The notes beneath the pieces are model-generated. The model had not been told where the DNA came from. It saw nothing but the letters and a program-made list of their open reading frames with translations, and made no database searches. A stretch of DNA of 8,675 bases. Source: an uncultured Bacteroidales bacterium. GTDB taxonomy: Bacteria > Bacteroidota > Bacteroidia > Bacteroidales > Paludibacteraceae. Positions 1 to 6,325 of the stretch are shown here, piece after piece; positions within the stretch are counted from its first letter, which is position 1; the number at the start of each line of letters is the position of its first letter. Position numbers and translations under genes: made by a program. The stretch spans positions 1 through 8,675 of the forward strand of contig CAIUKZ010000460.1 in the NCBI GenBank assembly GCA_903899865.1, in the 5' to 3' direction.

Positions 1-2461
1 GCACCTGAGCCGCATCTACATTGATATACACTTTCTTGGAAGGAATAAAAGCTTCGCCTTGCATTTTGGTTTGAGGGTCGGTACTTAGCACAAAGTCATA
101 CGCTGTCTTTAATTCCAATGCACCTGGCATCATAGAATCTACTGACACTACTTCATTCTTACCAGCCACATAATCCTTTTCTGCCCATGAAATGGGAAGA
201 GGAGATGATTTATACGCCCCACGTTTCATTTGGTTGATGTACCAATCTGTTTGTAGATAACTCAAGTTACACACACGCACATCGGTTCTGGTTCCTTCTA
301 CTTCTTGGTTGTACCAAAGCGGGAAAGTATCATTATCACCATTGGTAAAAATGATGGCATTCTCTTCACATGAATGTAGGTAGTTTGCTCCAAAATCACG
401 ACAAGTATAACGATTGCTACGATCGTGATCGTCCCAGTTTTGCTGCGCCATCAGTGCTGGCACACCCAGACAAAGAACACTAACTAAAGTAGCTGCGACT
501 GTCTTTGGTACATATTTTTCAATCAGTTTGTACAATCCCAATACTCCAAATCCAATCCAAATACAAAAAGCATAAAACGAACCTGCGTAAGCATAGTCCC
601 GCTCACGAGGTTGGTAAGGGGTTTGATTGAGATAGATTACAATAGCTAGCCCTGTCAAGAAAAACAACAGTGCAGTTATCCAAAAGCCCTCTTTGCCTTT
701 CTTGCCAGACTTGAACATATAAATCATACCAATCACACCCAACAACAATGGGAGCAAATAATAGACATTATGTCCTTTGTTTTTTGAAAATTCAGCAGGC
801 ATATTGGTTTGATCACCAAGTAACGCATTATCTATAAATCCAAATCCTGTGATACAGTTACCTTTGTCCACTTCGCCACTACCTTGAAGGTCGTTTTGTC
901 GTCCACTGAAATTCCACATAAAATATCGCATATACATATACATCACCTGATACTCTACGAAAAACTTGATATTTTCGCCAAATGTAGGTTTTATTTCGGT
1001 GCGTTGCTGACCACAATAATCAAATGTGATAGGAGTACCTTTGATGTTTGCCCAATTCTTATATGCTTCGATATGTGATGATGAAGTGCTATACAGACGT
1101 GGAAACACCATATCAAACTGCTCATTCATCACATACTCTGTTTTATACCCAGTGAGTAAATACTCATCCTTGTCCGTTGGGGAGGTTTTAGGTTTTTTGG
1201 CATAAATGGCATCCCCTTTTTTGGTAACAGGAATACAAGTTTCACCCTCAATTTTCAATTTCACCGGTGCACTATACACTGGACCGTATAACAATGGTCT
1301 ATCACCATACTGTTCACGATTCAAATAGTATTTGAGTGAGAATACATTGTCTGGCGCATTTTGATCCATTGTAGGTTTTGCCGAAGAACGAATCACTATC
1401 ACCGCATAAGTAGAATAACCAATCATCAGCACTGTCATCATTACCAACAGCGTATTTAACCAACGGCTAGTTACCGTTTCGCGTTTGAAGTAAAAAAATG
1501 CTGACAAAGCAGCAATGATAATCAAGCCCAACCACACTTTGTTACCCAAAAATGGCATCCCAACTATCGTAAAAGCCAACACAAAAGCAATGGTCATTCT
1601 CAAATAGCTTTTATCTACATAGCTTTCGTAGATGGCCCAGCTAAGTAGCCCTACTGCAAGGAATAAATACACATAAAGTCCCGTGTTGAACGAAAAGCCT
1701 AGCTTGTTTACAAACAAAAGTTCAAACCAACTTGCCACTTCTACAGAACCTGGTATCAGCCCATAAAGTACAAATGCCAAGATGACAAATGAGGCTAACA
1801 TTGCCAGTACTACACCACGAGTGCTGGTATTATAGTTTTTGAAGTAATAAACTAATACAATAGCTGGAATAGCTAGCAAATTCAACAAGTGGACACCGAT
1901 AGACAAGCCCATCAAATAGGCGATAAGAATCAACCAACGATCTGATCCTCTGTCTTCAGCAACGCTCTCCCACTTCAATATTGCCCAAAAAACAATGGCT
2001 GTAAACAAAGAAGAAGAAGCATACACCTCACCTTCCACAGCGGAAAACCAAAATGTATCTGAAAAAGTATACGCCAATGCACCCACTAATCCAGTACCCA
2101 GGATGGCTATAATATTGCTAGTGGTGTAATCTTCTTCTGACTTTATTACAATACTCCTAGCAATATTTGTAATGGTCCAAAACAAAAACAAAATAGTGGC
2201 GGCACTAGCTAAAGCAGAAAGGGAATTGACCATGTAGGCCACTTGAGTGGTATCTTTAGCAAACAATGAGAAGAAATGACCCATCAACATAAAAAATGGA
2301 GCACCGGGAGGGTGACCCACGTCCAACTTAAAAGCAGAAGAAATAAACTCACCACAATCCCAAAAACTGGCTGTAGGCTCCATGGTTAGTAAATAAGTAA
2401 CAGCAGCAATAGCAAATGCTAACCAGCCAAACACATTGTTCAATAACTTATAATTTTTCAT
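1..2461 (-). CDS. Polytopic glycosyltransferase, DUF2723/GT117 family (3' end outside window)
   Basis: The frame stays open from an ATG at 2461 to the left edge, giving 820 codons without the C-terminus. I recognise the family from its conserved blocks: EPTASFWDCGEFI at about residues 28-40, VGHPPGAPFF at 48-57, AVEGEVYASS at 141-150, GVHLLNLL at 189-196, NQTPYQPRERDYAYAG near 610-626 and NGDNDTFPLWYNQE near 706-720. Many hydrophobic segments fill the first ~650 residues; the rest looks soluble. Family knowledge: these are GT-C-fold membrane enzymes, related to eukaryotic TMEM260 (protein O-mannosyltransferase), usually 1000-1150 residues in Bacteroidota. By inference it transfers a sugar from a lipid carrier to an extracytoplasmic acceptor; the acidic residues D35 and E38 are candidate catalytic positions. 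The natural acceptor is unknown. No in-frame start lies just upstream, and no TAnnTTTG box is visible before it. Confidence 0.93.
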   Translation of the reverse strand, partial: MKNYKLLNNVFGWLAFAIAAVTYLLTMEPTASFWDCGEFISSAFKLDVGHPPGAPFFMLMGHFFSLFAKDTTQVAYMVNSLSALASAATILFLFWTITNIARSIVIKSEEDYTTSNIIAILGTGLVGALAYTFSDTFWFSAVEGEVYASSSLFTAIVFWAILKWESVAEDRGSDRWLILIAYLMGLSIGVHLLNLLAIPAIVLVYYFKNYNTSTRGVVLAMLASFVILAFVLYGLIPGSVEVASWFELLFVNKLGFSFNTGLYVYLFLAVGLLSWAIYESYVDKSYLRMTIAFVLAFTIVGMPFLGNKVWLGLIIIAALSAFFYFKRETVTSRWLNTLLVMMTVLMIGYSTYAVIVIRSSAKPTMDQNAPDNVFSLKYYLNREQYGDRPLLYGPVYSAPVKLKIEGETCIPVTKKGDAIYAKKPKTSPTDKDEYLLTGYKTEYVMNEQFDMVFPRLYSTSSSHIEAYKNWANIKGTPITFDYCGQQRTEIKPTFGENIKFFVEYQVMYMYMRYFMWNFSGRQNDLQGSGEVDKGNCITGFGFIDNALLGDQTNMPAEFSKNKGHNVYYLLPLLLGVIGMIYMFKSGKKGKEGFWITALLFFLTGLAIVIYLNQTPYQPRERDYAYAGSFYAFCIWIGFGVLGLYKLIEKYVPKTVAATLVSVLCLGVPALMAQQNWDDHDRSNRYTCRDFGANYLHSCEENAIIFTNGDNDTFPLWYNQEVEGTRTDVRVCNLSYLQTDWYINQMKRGAYKSSPLPISWAEKDYVAGKNEVVSVDSMMPGALELKTAYDFVLSTDPQTKMQGEAFIPSKKVYINVDAAQV

Positions 2462-2611
2462 TTTTGGAAAATAATGAGTTGATAATTTTTAGTTAGATAA
2501 TATTTTATAGTCAATAATTTATTTTTTCTACAACGAATTAAGTGGGTAAAACCTAATGAGGAATTTAAGCCACAAAAGGCAAGAAAATAAATTGATAATT
2601 GATAATTGAAG

Positions 2612-2631
2612 AGACGTCGCATGCGGCGTCT
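2612..2631. repeat. 20-bp palindrome of composite copy A
   Basis: AGACGTCGCATGCGGCGTCT reads almost the same on both strands; the only imperfect pair is T2617 with G2626, which would be a wobble pair in RNA. A diverged counterpart sits at 7817-7836. It could act as a protein-binding site or a cruciform; no T-run follows, so it is not a standard terminator. Confidence 0.8.
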
Positions 2632-2681
2632 GATAAAGCATTTTTTGAACACAAAGACACAGAGTCACGAAGTCACAAAGC

Positions 2682-2757
2682 AATTATCGCCGAAGGCAAA
2701 TATCGCGAAGTAAATATCGCGAAGCTACTATCGCCGCAGGCAAATATCGCCGTAGGC
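2682..2757 (+). repeat. Five-unit mini-hairpin tandem array (copy A)
   Basis: Units are a 7-base linker resembling AAATATC plus a short stem-loop: GCCGAAGGC (2682-2697), GCGAAGT (2698-2711), GCGAAGC (2712-2725), GCCGCAGGC (2726-2741) and GCCGTAGGC (2742-2757). Each is a two- or three-pair stem around a GNA triloop. Unit lengths of 14 and 16 bp exclude a coding role. A degenerate partial unit (ATTAATATCGTG) follows. Confidence 0.85.
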
Positions 2758-2873
2758 ATTAATATCGTGTACCCACCTAAAACGTTATTGAGCCAATTTG
2801 TTTTTTCAAAAAACGCCCAAAGGTACAAAGAATTTCTAGTATGACAGAATGCCGTTTTGCTTTTTAGCGATTA

Positions 2874-4013
2874 TTAATTTTTCAAATTACTGTTTAAGTA
2901 ATCCACCATCATCGTTGCAGTTCGTTTGGCTGTGCCAGTTTCACCAAGTTTCATGCGAATCTGCGCATAGTCATTTAGCATGTTTTGTCTATGCGCTGTG
3001 TCGTTCAGCAAGCGTTCTAGCTCTGCATTTACGGTCTCAACAGTAAATACCTCTATCAGCTCTTTCACCGCTTCCTTCTCTGCTATCAAATTGACTAAGG
3101 AAAACCACTTTATTTTAAACAACAGTCTTCGATGCGGATAAATCAACTTCACCAATGTAATGTGATACACCACCACTTGTGGCACACCTATCAATGCTGC
3201 TTCAAGCGTGGCAGTGCCCGAGTTTATAACCGCAGCAGAGGCATGCTGAAGAAGTTCATACGTTTGACCACAAACAAGTTTTACTGACGTATTGGCAACA
3301 AAGGAATGATAAAACGATTCATCTATGCCTGGCGCAACAGCGATAACCAACTGATAATCCTTGAATGACAATGCCCCTTCCAGCATTCGAGGCAAACATT
3401 TGCTAATTTCTTGCTTCCTACTTCCCGATAAAATGGCAATTATTGGGCGACTGTCCAATCCATTTTTGGACGTGAACTCCTGCCGATTTTGATGTTGATT
3501 AGGACGGGTGAATATCGAATCTACGGATGGATTACCAACATAATCTACCTGATATTGGTGCTTTGCGAAAAAGTCCTGTTCAAACGGTAAAATGGAGAAT
3601 ATTTTGTCTACATATTGCTTTATCTGCTTTATGCGGTACTCTTTCCAAGCCCAAATTTTTGGAGCAATGTAATAGTAAACAGGCACCGAGGTATTTTCTT
3701 TCACAAAGCGTGCAATGCGTAAATTGAAACCTGGATAATCCACAAGTATGACCACATCGGGGCGATAATCAAGAATTGCTTGTTTACAAACCTTCATGTT
3801 ATTCAGCACCGTTTGCAGATTCATCATCACATTCCATAGACCCATAAACGCCATTTGACGGTAATGCATCACCATCCTGCCACCTTGCGCCTGCATCAGA
3901 TCGCCGCCAAGGAAGCAAAAATCAGCCTGCTCATCAGCCACTTTTAGCTCTCTCATCAAATTGGCTGCATGCATGTCGCCCGACGCCTCGCCCGCTATTA
4001 TAAAATACTTCAT
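2874..4013 (-). CDS. lpxB: Lipid-A-disaccharide synthase LpxB
   Basis: LpxB is a peripheral inner-membrane GT19 enzyme. It condenses UDP-2,3-diacylglucosamine with lipid X to give the tetraacyl disaccharide 1-phosphate of lipid A. The 379 residues match the usual 360-390. Recognisable blocks are the N-terminal IIAGEASGDMH (5-15), VDYPGFN (91-97, with D92 aligning to the essential acidic residue of the E. coli VDAPDFN block), APKIWAW (117-123), VGNP (159-162), LSGSRKQEI (195-203) and NSGTATLEAAL (264-274), then LVNLI (306-310). Where many homologues have YK after VPQVVV, this one has YH (283-284). The ATG at 4013 gives the canonical MKYFIIAGEASGD start. It lies 180 bp downstream of the small membrane-protein gene and may be co-transcribed with surE or have its own promoter in that gap. 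Confidence 0.97.
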   Translation of the reverse strand: MKYFIIAGEASGDMHAANLMRELKVADEQADFCFLGGDLMQAQGGRMVMHYRQMAFMGLWNVMMNLQTVLNNMKVCKQAILDYRPDVVILVDYPGFNLRIARFVKENTSVPVYYYIAPKIWAWKEYRIKQIKQYVDKIFSILPFEQDFFAKHQYQVDYVGNPSVDSIFTRPNQHQNRQEFTSKNGLDSRPIIAILSGSRKQEISKCLPRMLEGALSFKDYQLVIAVAPGIDESFYHSFVANTSVKLVCGQTYELLQHASAAVINSGTATLEAALIGVPQVVVYHITLVKLIYPHRRLLFKIKWFSLVNLIAEKEAVKELIEVFTVETVNAELERLLNDTAHRQNMLNDYAQIRMKLGETGTAKRTATMMVDYLNSNLKN

Positions 4014-4061
4014 GGTCTATTGGCCTCCCAAGCCTCCGTTCCCATTCATGACGGGATAAAC

Positions 4062-4093
4062 GTCGGAAGGGATGTGTAGTTAGTATTATTTTA
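4062..4093 (+). repeat. Short dispersed element, copy 1
   Basis: The stretch CGGAAGGGATGTGT followed by AGTTAGTATTATTTTA resembles 5383-5416, where CGAAGGATGGGTGTGA is followed by AGTTAGTATTGTTTTA. The last 16 bases differ at one position. Both copies are intergenic, in the same orientation, and upstream of a minus-strand gene (lpxB here, surE at the other). It may be a dispersed repeat or a shared leader; two copies cannot decide. Confidence 0.6.
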
Positions 4094-4191
4094 CTTGTTT
4101 ACTCGTTTACTGCCAGCTGTTTACTCGTTTACTTCTCAACTCGTTTACTTGTTTACTTGTTTACTCGTTTACTCGTTCACTCGTTCACTCC
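4090..4191. repeat. 8-bp tandem repeat (TTTACTYG)
   Basis: About eleven units of TTTACTCG, TTTACTTG or TTCACTCG fill the gap, in two blocks (4090-4113 and 4120-4191) interrupted by CAGCTG and by a broken unit at 4136-4143. On the minus strand it reads CGAGTAAA/CAAGTAAA and begins about 2 bp past the stop codon of the small membrane-protein gene, so it would form the transcript between that gene and lpxB. The end near the stop has TTCACTCG variants. It probably varies in copy number between strains. Confidence 0.85.
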
Positions 4192-4193
4192 TC

Positions 4194-4496
4194 TCACATC
4201 ATAAAAATAGCCGAAATCAGAAAAGGCATTGCTCCTAATATCACACCAGATGCAAATCTGAATGCTTCCAGTTTGTATAATACAAAAACAAAAAGCATGC
4301 TTGGCATGACAGACATTAATAGGTGATTGCCCAGCATACCATTGTCATACATTCGCCATACTGTCGCAGTAAAATCTTCTACGTAAGGATAATGCATCTT
4401 GGCAAGGAAAACAAACAACAACACTGGCACTAGTAACCCAGGAATAATACCGTAGGTAAATCTGTCATAGGGTTGTACTTTTTCTTTAATACCCAT
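4194..4496 (-). CDS. Small three-helix membrane protein between surE and lpxB
   Basis: This is a 100-residue protein of unknown function with three hydrophobic segments at about 16-34, 57-76 and 81-99; the N-terminus (MGIKEKVQPYDRFTYG) is polar. I chose the ATG at 4496, 2 bp after the surE stop, over a GTG at 4520 that would overlap surE and add eight residues encoded by the surE tail. The tight spacing argues for translational coupling with surE. From memory, small membrane proteins of this kind often sit next to surE/lpxB in Bacteroidota, but I cannot assign a domain name. A supporting role in lipid A or envelope biogenesis would be a guess from position only. Confidence 0.8.
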   Translation of the reverse strand: MGIKEKVQPYDRFTYGIIPGLLVPVLLFVFLAKMHYPYVEDFTATVWRMYDNGMLGNHLLMSVMPSMLFVFVLYKLEAFRFASGVILGAMPFLISAIFMM

Positions 4497-4498
4497 GT

Positions 4499-5263
4499 TT
4501 AGTCGATTGTCAATTTCCACTTACCCACACTACCAATGCTAGAGTGTGAAGTCATATCAATACTCACAGGCACAATGGCTACACCTCCATGGGCTACCAC
4601 CCATTCATCCGTATCTTGTGCGTCTGGTTCATTGTTATGAAAATGACCTGTGAGCCAAAAATACTCTCTTCCATGAGGATCGATGCGTTTCTCATATTCC
4701 TTCACCCATTTCCCATCACATTGTCTAGCCACTTTTACTTCTTTTATTTCACCTTCTGGAGCATTCACATTCAAGCACACATAATGTGGCAGTCCGTTGA
4801 ACAACGCTTCTCTGGTGATTTGTAAAATATAGGGCTCGAAATAGCTAAAATCAACTGACAGTGAGTGGCTATTGATAGAAAAGCCAATGGATAAAATATC
4901 GTTCTCACAACCTTCTAACACCGCACCCATCGTGCCCGAGTAAATCACATTGATGGCTGCATTAGAACCATGGTTGATGCCCGAAACCAAAAGATCAGGA
5001 CGACGAGGTACTATCTGATTCAATGCCAGCTTCACACAGTCAGTAGGTGTACCAGTGCACGAATAGCTTAAAAATCCTTCCTCTTCATGCAGTTTTTTGT
5101 ACCGAATGGGTGCACTCACAGTCAAGGCATTGGACTGTCCAGACCGTGGGCCATCAGGTGCTACCACCACCACATCGCCTATCTGTTTCATCAGACGAGT
5201 GAGCACACTTATTCCAGGCGCATCAGCACCATCGTCATTGGTTATTAGTATTAATGGTTTCAT
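4499..5263 (-). CDS. surE: 5'/3'-nucleotidase SurE
   Basis: SurE is a metal-dependent phosphatase that removes phosphate from nucleoside monophosphates and, in some species, polyphosphate. The N-terminal LITNDDG (6-12) supplies metal ligands D10 and D11; GPRSGQSNALT (38-48) supplies S41; SGINHGSNAA (94-103) supplies N97 and is followed by YSGTMGAVLEG. TGTPTDCVKLAL (70-81) is also a family block. The 254-residue length is normal for the family and every key residue is present. It is followed after 2 bp by the small membrane-protein gene and then lpxB, so it is probably the first gene of that transcript. The promoter is not clear: TAAGCTTTG on the minus strand (5334-5326) resembles the -7 box with one extra base. 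Confidence 0.97.
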   Translation of the reverse strand: MKPLILITNDDGADAPGISVLTRLMKQIGDVVVVAPDGPRSGQSNALTVSAPIRYKKLHEEEGFLSYSCTGTPTDCVKLALNQIVPRRPDLLVSGINHGSNAAINVIYSGTMGAVLEGCENDILSIGFSINSHSLSVDFSYFEPYILQITREALFNGLPHYVCLNVNAPEGEIKEVKVARQCDGKWVKEYEKRIDPHGREYFWLTGHFHNNEPDAQDTDEWVVAHGGVAIVPVSIDMTSHSSIGSVGKWKLTID

Positions 5264-5382
5264 CTGTTTATTATTGTTTTTTAGTTGTCAGATGGAACTC
5301 GCACATAAACATCTCCTTGTGTGTCAAAGCTTATTTGTCGTGCTCGTTTCATATGTTTGAATATTTAAGCTTTCCAATCCCC

Positions 5383-5416
5383 GCCGAAGGATGGGTGTGA
5401 AGTTAGTATTGTTTTA
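5383..5416 (+). repeat. Short dispersed element, copy 2
   Basis: This is the partner of the element at 4062-4093; the two share AGTTAGTATTRTTTTA and a preceding purine-rich GAAGG..GGGTGTG block. Here it lies between the surE start and the gldF terminator. On the minus strand it reads CACACCCATCCTTCGGCGGGG, a kind of motif I associate with intergenic repeats in Bacteroidota. Confidence 0.6.
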
Positions 5417-5461
5417 TTAGAATCTTGTTTGGCAGAATGTAGCATTCAGATTAGATAGTAG

Positions 5462-5496
5462 AAAAAAAAAAATGGTCTATCTAAAAAGCAGACATT
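5462..5496 (-). terminator. Intrinsic terminator after gldF
   Basis: Read on the minus strand, AATGTCT (5496-5490) pairs with AGA-C-CATT (5479-5472, one bulged C) around an 11-base loop, and runs straight into eleven T residues (5472-5462). The hairpin begins 4 bp past the gldF stop codon. It is a modest stem, but the long T-run and position make it a good intrinsic terminator. Confidence 0.7.
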
Positions 5497-5500
5497 ACTA

Positions 5501-6226
5501 TCACTGTATTTTAATCTTACACACCGTAGCACCTAGAAACAGTCCTGAAGAAAGTATGAAATAAATCAAATCTCTAGAATCTATCACTCCTCTACTCATT
5601 GACTTATAGTGAGCATGTATGCCCAATCCTTCCAACAGCTGAATGGTCTGACCGGTAGTAAAAAAGCTGCCTAATAACTCGAAGCCATAATAGCAAAGAA
5701 AGCACAACACCAAAGCAACCACAAAAGCCACAATCTGATTTTTGGAAAGCGATGACGCAAAGACTCCCACTGCTACATAAACTCCTGAAAGGAAAATCAA
5801 ACCAATAAACGAACCCCAAAATGCTCCTGGATCCACATTTCCTATTGGTTCTGCGAGATAGGACACAGTAAAGTAATAAAGCGTGCAAGGCAATAAAGCT
5901 AGCAGCACCAATGTCCAAGCTGCAAGGAATTTTCCTACTACAATCTGAATATTACCCACTGGCTTTGTTAACAGCAATTCCCATGTGCCTGTTTGCTTTT
6001 CTTCGGCTATCATCCGCATGCTTACCGCTGGGCATAGAAAAAGAAACAACCACGGAGCTAGATAAAATAACCCATCTACATTGGCATATCCTGCATCAAG
6101 TACATTGTACTCGCCAGGAATAACCCAAAGAAACAACCCCGTGAGTAATAGAAACATCCCCACCACGATATAGCCAGTGGCATTACTAAAAAATGAACTC
6201 AGCTCTTTTTTATAAATTGAAAACAT
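5501..6226 (-). CDS. gldF: Gliding-associated ABC transporter permease GldF
   Basis: GldF is the inner-membrane permease that, with the ATPase GldA and the auxiliary protein GldG, forms an ABC transporter needed for gliding in Flavobacterium. The sequence begins MFSIYKKELSSFFSNATGY, as in known GldF proteins, and keeps the blocks NVDGLFYLAPWLFLFLCPAVSMR, EEKQTGTWELLLTKP and FASSLSKNQIVAF. About six hydrophobic segments are visible in 241 residues, which is the usual length. An in-frame ATG ten codons upstream (6256) exists, but the family start and the -7 box at 6308-6315 fit the ATG at 6226. The usual partner gldG does not follow: a terminator and a gene-free 237 bp come next, then surE. Confidence 0.93.
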   Translation of the reverse strand: MFSIYKKELSSFFSNATGYIVVGMFLLLTGLFLWVIPGEYNVLDAGYANVDGLFYLAPWLFLFLCPAVSMRMIAEEKQTGTWELLLTKPVGNIQIVVGKFLAAWTLVLLALLPCTLYYFTVSYLAEPIGNVDPGAFWGSFIGLIFLSGVYVAVGVFASSLSKNQIVAFVVALVLCFLCYYGFELLGSFFTTGQTIQLLEGLGIHAHYKSMSRGVIDSRDLIYFILSSGLFLGATVCKIKIQ

Positions 6227-6293
6227 AGAAGGAATAAAATTGGATATTTCAGGCAAACGGCAGCGAACAAATCAGATATTCAGTCATTTTTGC

Positions 6294-6301
6294 TACTTTT
6301 G
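6294..6301 (+). promoter_or_regulatory. -7 box (TACTTTTG) for the PagL-like gene
   Basis: TACTTTTG matches the Bacteroidota -7 consensus TAnnTTTG and is followed by GCGG, a common context in this phylum. Transcription would start near 6307, giving a leader of about 20 bases before the ATG at 6326. I see no good TTG at the expected -33 distance. Confidence 0.6.
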
Positions 6302-6307
6302 CGGTGT

Positions 6308-6315
6308 CAAAGATA
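6308..6315 (-). promoter_or_regulatory. -7 box (TATCTTTG) for gldF
   Basis: Read on the minus strand, 6315-6308 is TATCTTTG, a full match to TAnnTTTG. A TTTG (6335-6332) lies 16 bp upstream, slightly short of the usual spacing, and falls inside the first codons of the divergent gene. The leader to the gldF ATG would be about 75 bases. Confidence 0.55.
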
Positions 6316-6325
6316 ACCAAAAAAA

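Larger units (their letters stand above)
2591..2757 (+). repeat. Composite intergenic repeat, copy A
   Basis: Four modules occur in order on the plus strand: 7-bp ATTGATA repeats (2591-2609), a near-perfect palindrome (2612-2631), a spacer with ACACAAAGACACAGAG (2647-2680), and an array of 14/16-bp units (2682-2757). The same modules in the same order are on the minus strand at 7562-7857, so the two form a diverged inverted pair. The region around the palindrome and spacer is readily alignable by eye; the array lengths differ (5 against 14 units). Confidence 0.85.
2462..2873. other. Gene-free intergenic stretch with composite repeat copy A
   Basis: This 412-bp gap lies between the glycosyltransferase start and the lpxB stop. 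The part next to the glycosyltransferase (2462-2590) is very AT-rich and should contain its promoter, but I see no clear consensus. The centre (2591-2757) is the composite repeat annotated separately. The lpxB side (2758-2873) shows nothing convincing apart from a perfect A/T palindrome at 2800-2814. Short open frames here are translated repeat and do not look like genes. Confidence 0.8.

Noticed and set aside
884..1078. Short open frames opposite the glycosyltransferase, lpxB, surE and gldF
   Set aside because: They lie antisense or out of frame to well-recognised genes and show no family features.
2800..2814. Perfect A/T palindrome GTTTTTTCAAAAAAC as a terminator for lpxB
   Set aside because: The stem has only one G-C pair and a one-base loop, with no following T-run beyond the stem itself.
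2599..2844. Plus-strand 81-codon open frame across copy A
   Set aside because: It spans the AT repeat, palindrome and array; no family resemblance, no promoter.
4499..4520. GTG start at 4520 for the small membrane protein
   Set aside because: It would add residues encoded by the surE tail; the ATG at 4496, 2 bp after the surE stop, is the simpler choice.
5435..5447. GAATG-TAG-CATTC hairpin near the gldF terminator
   Set aside because: A five-pair stem without a T-run on either side; could be chance.
5264..5500. Remnant of gldG or a tRNA in the surE-gldF gap
   Set aside because: No frame resembling GldG and no tRNA-like cloverleaf could be found.
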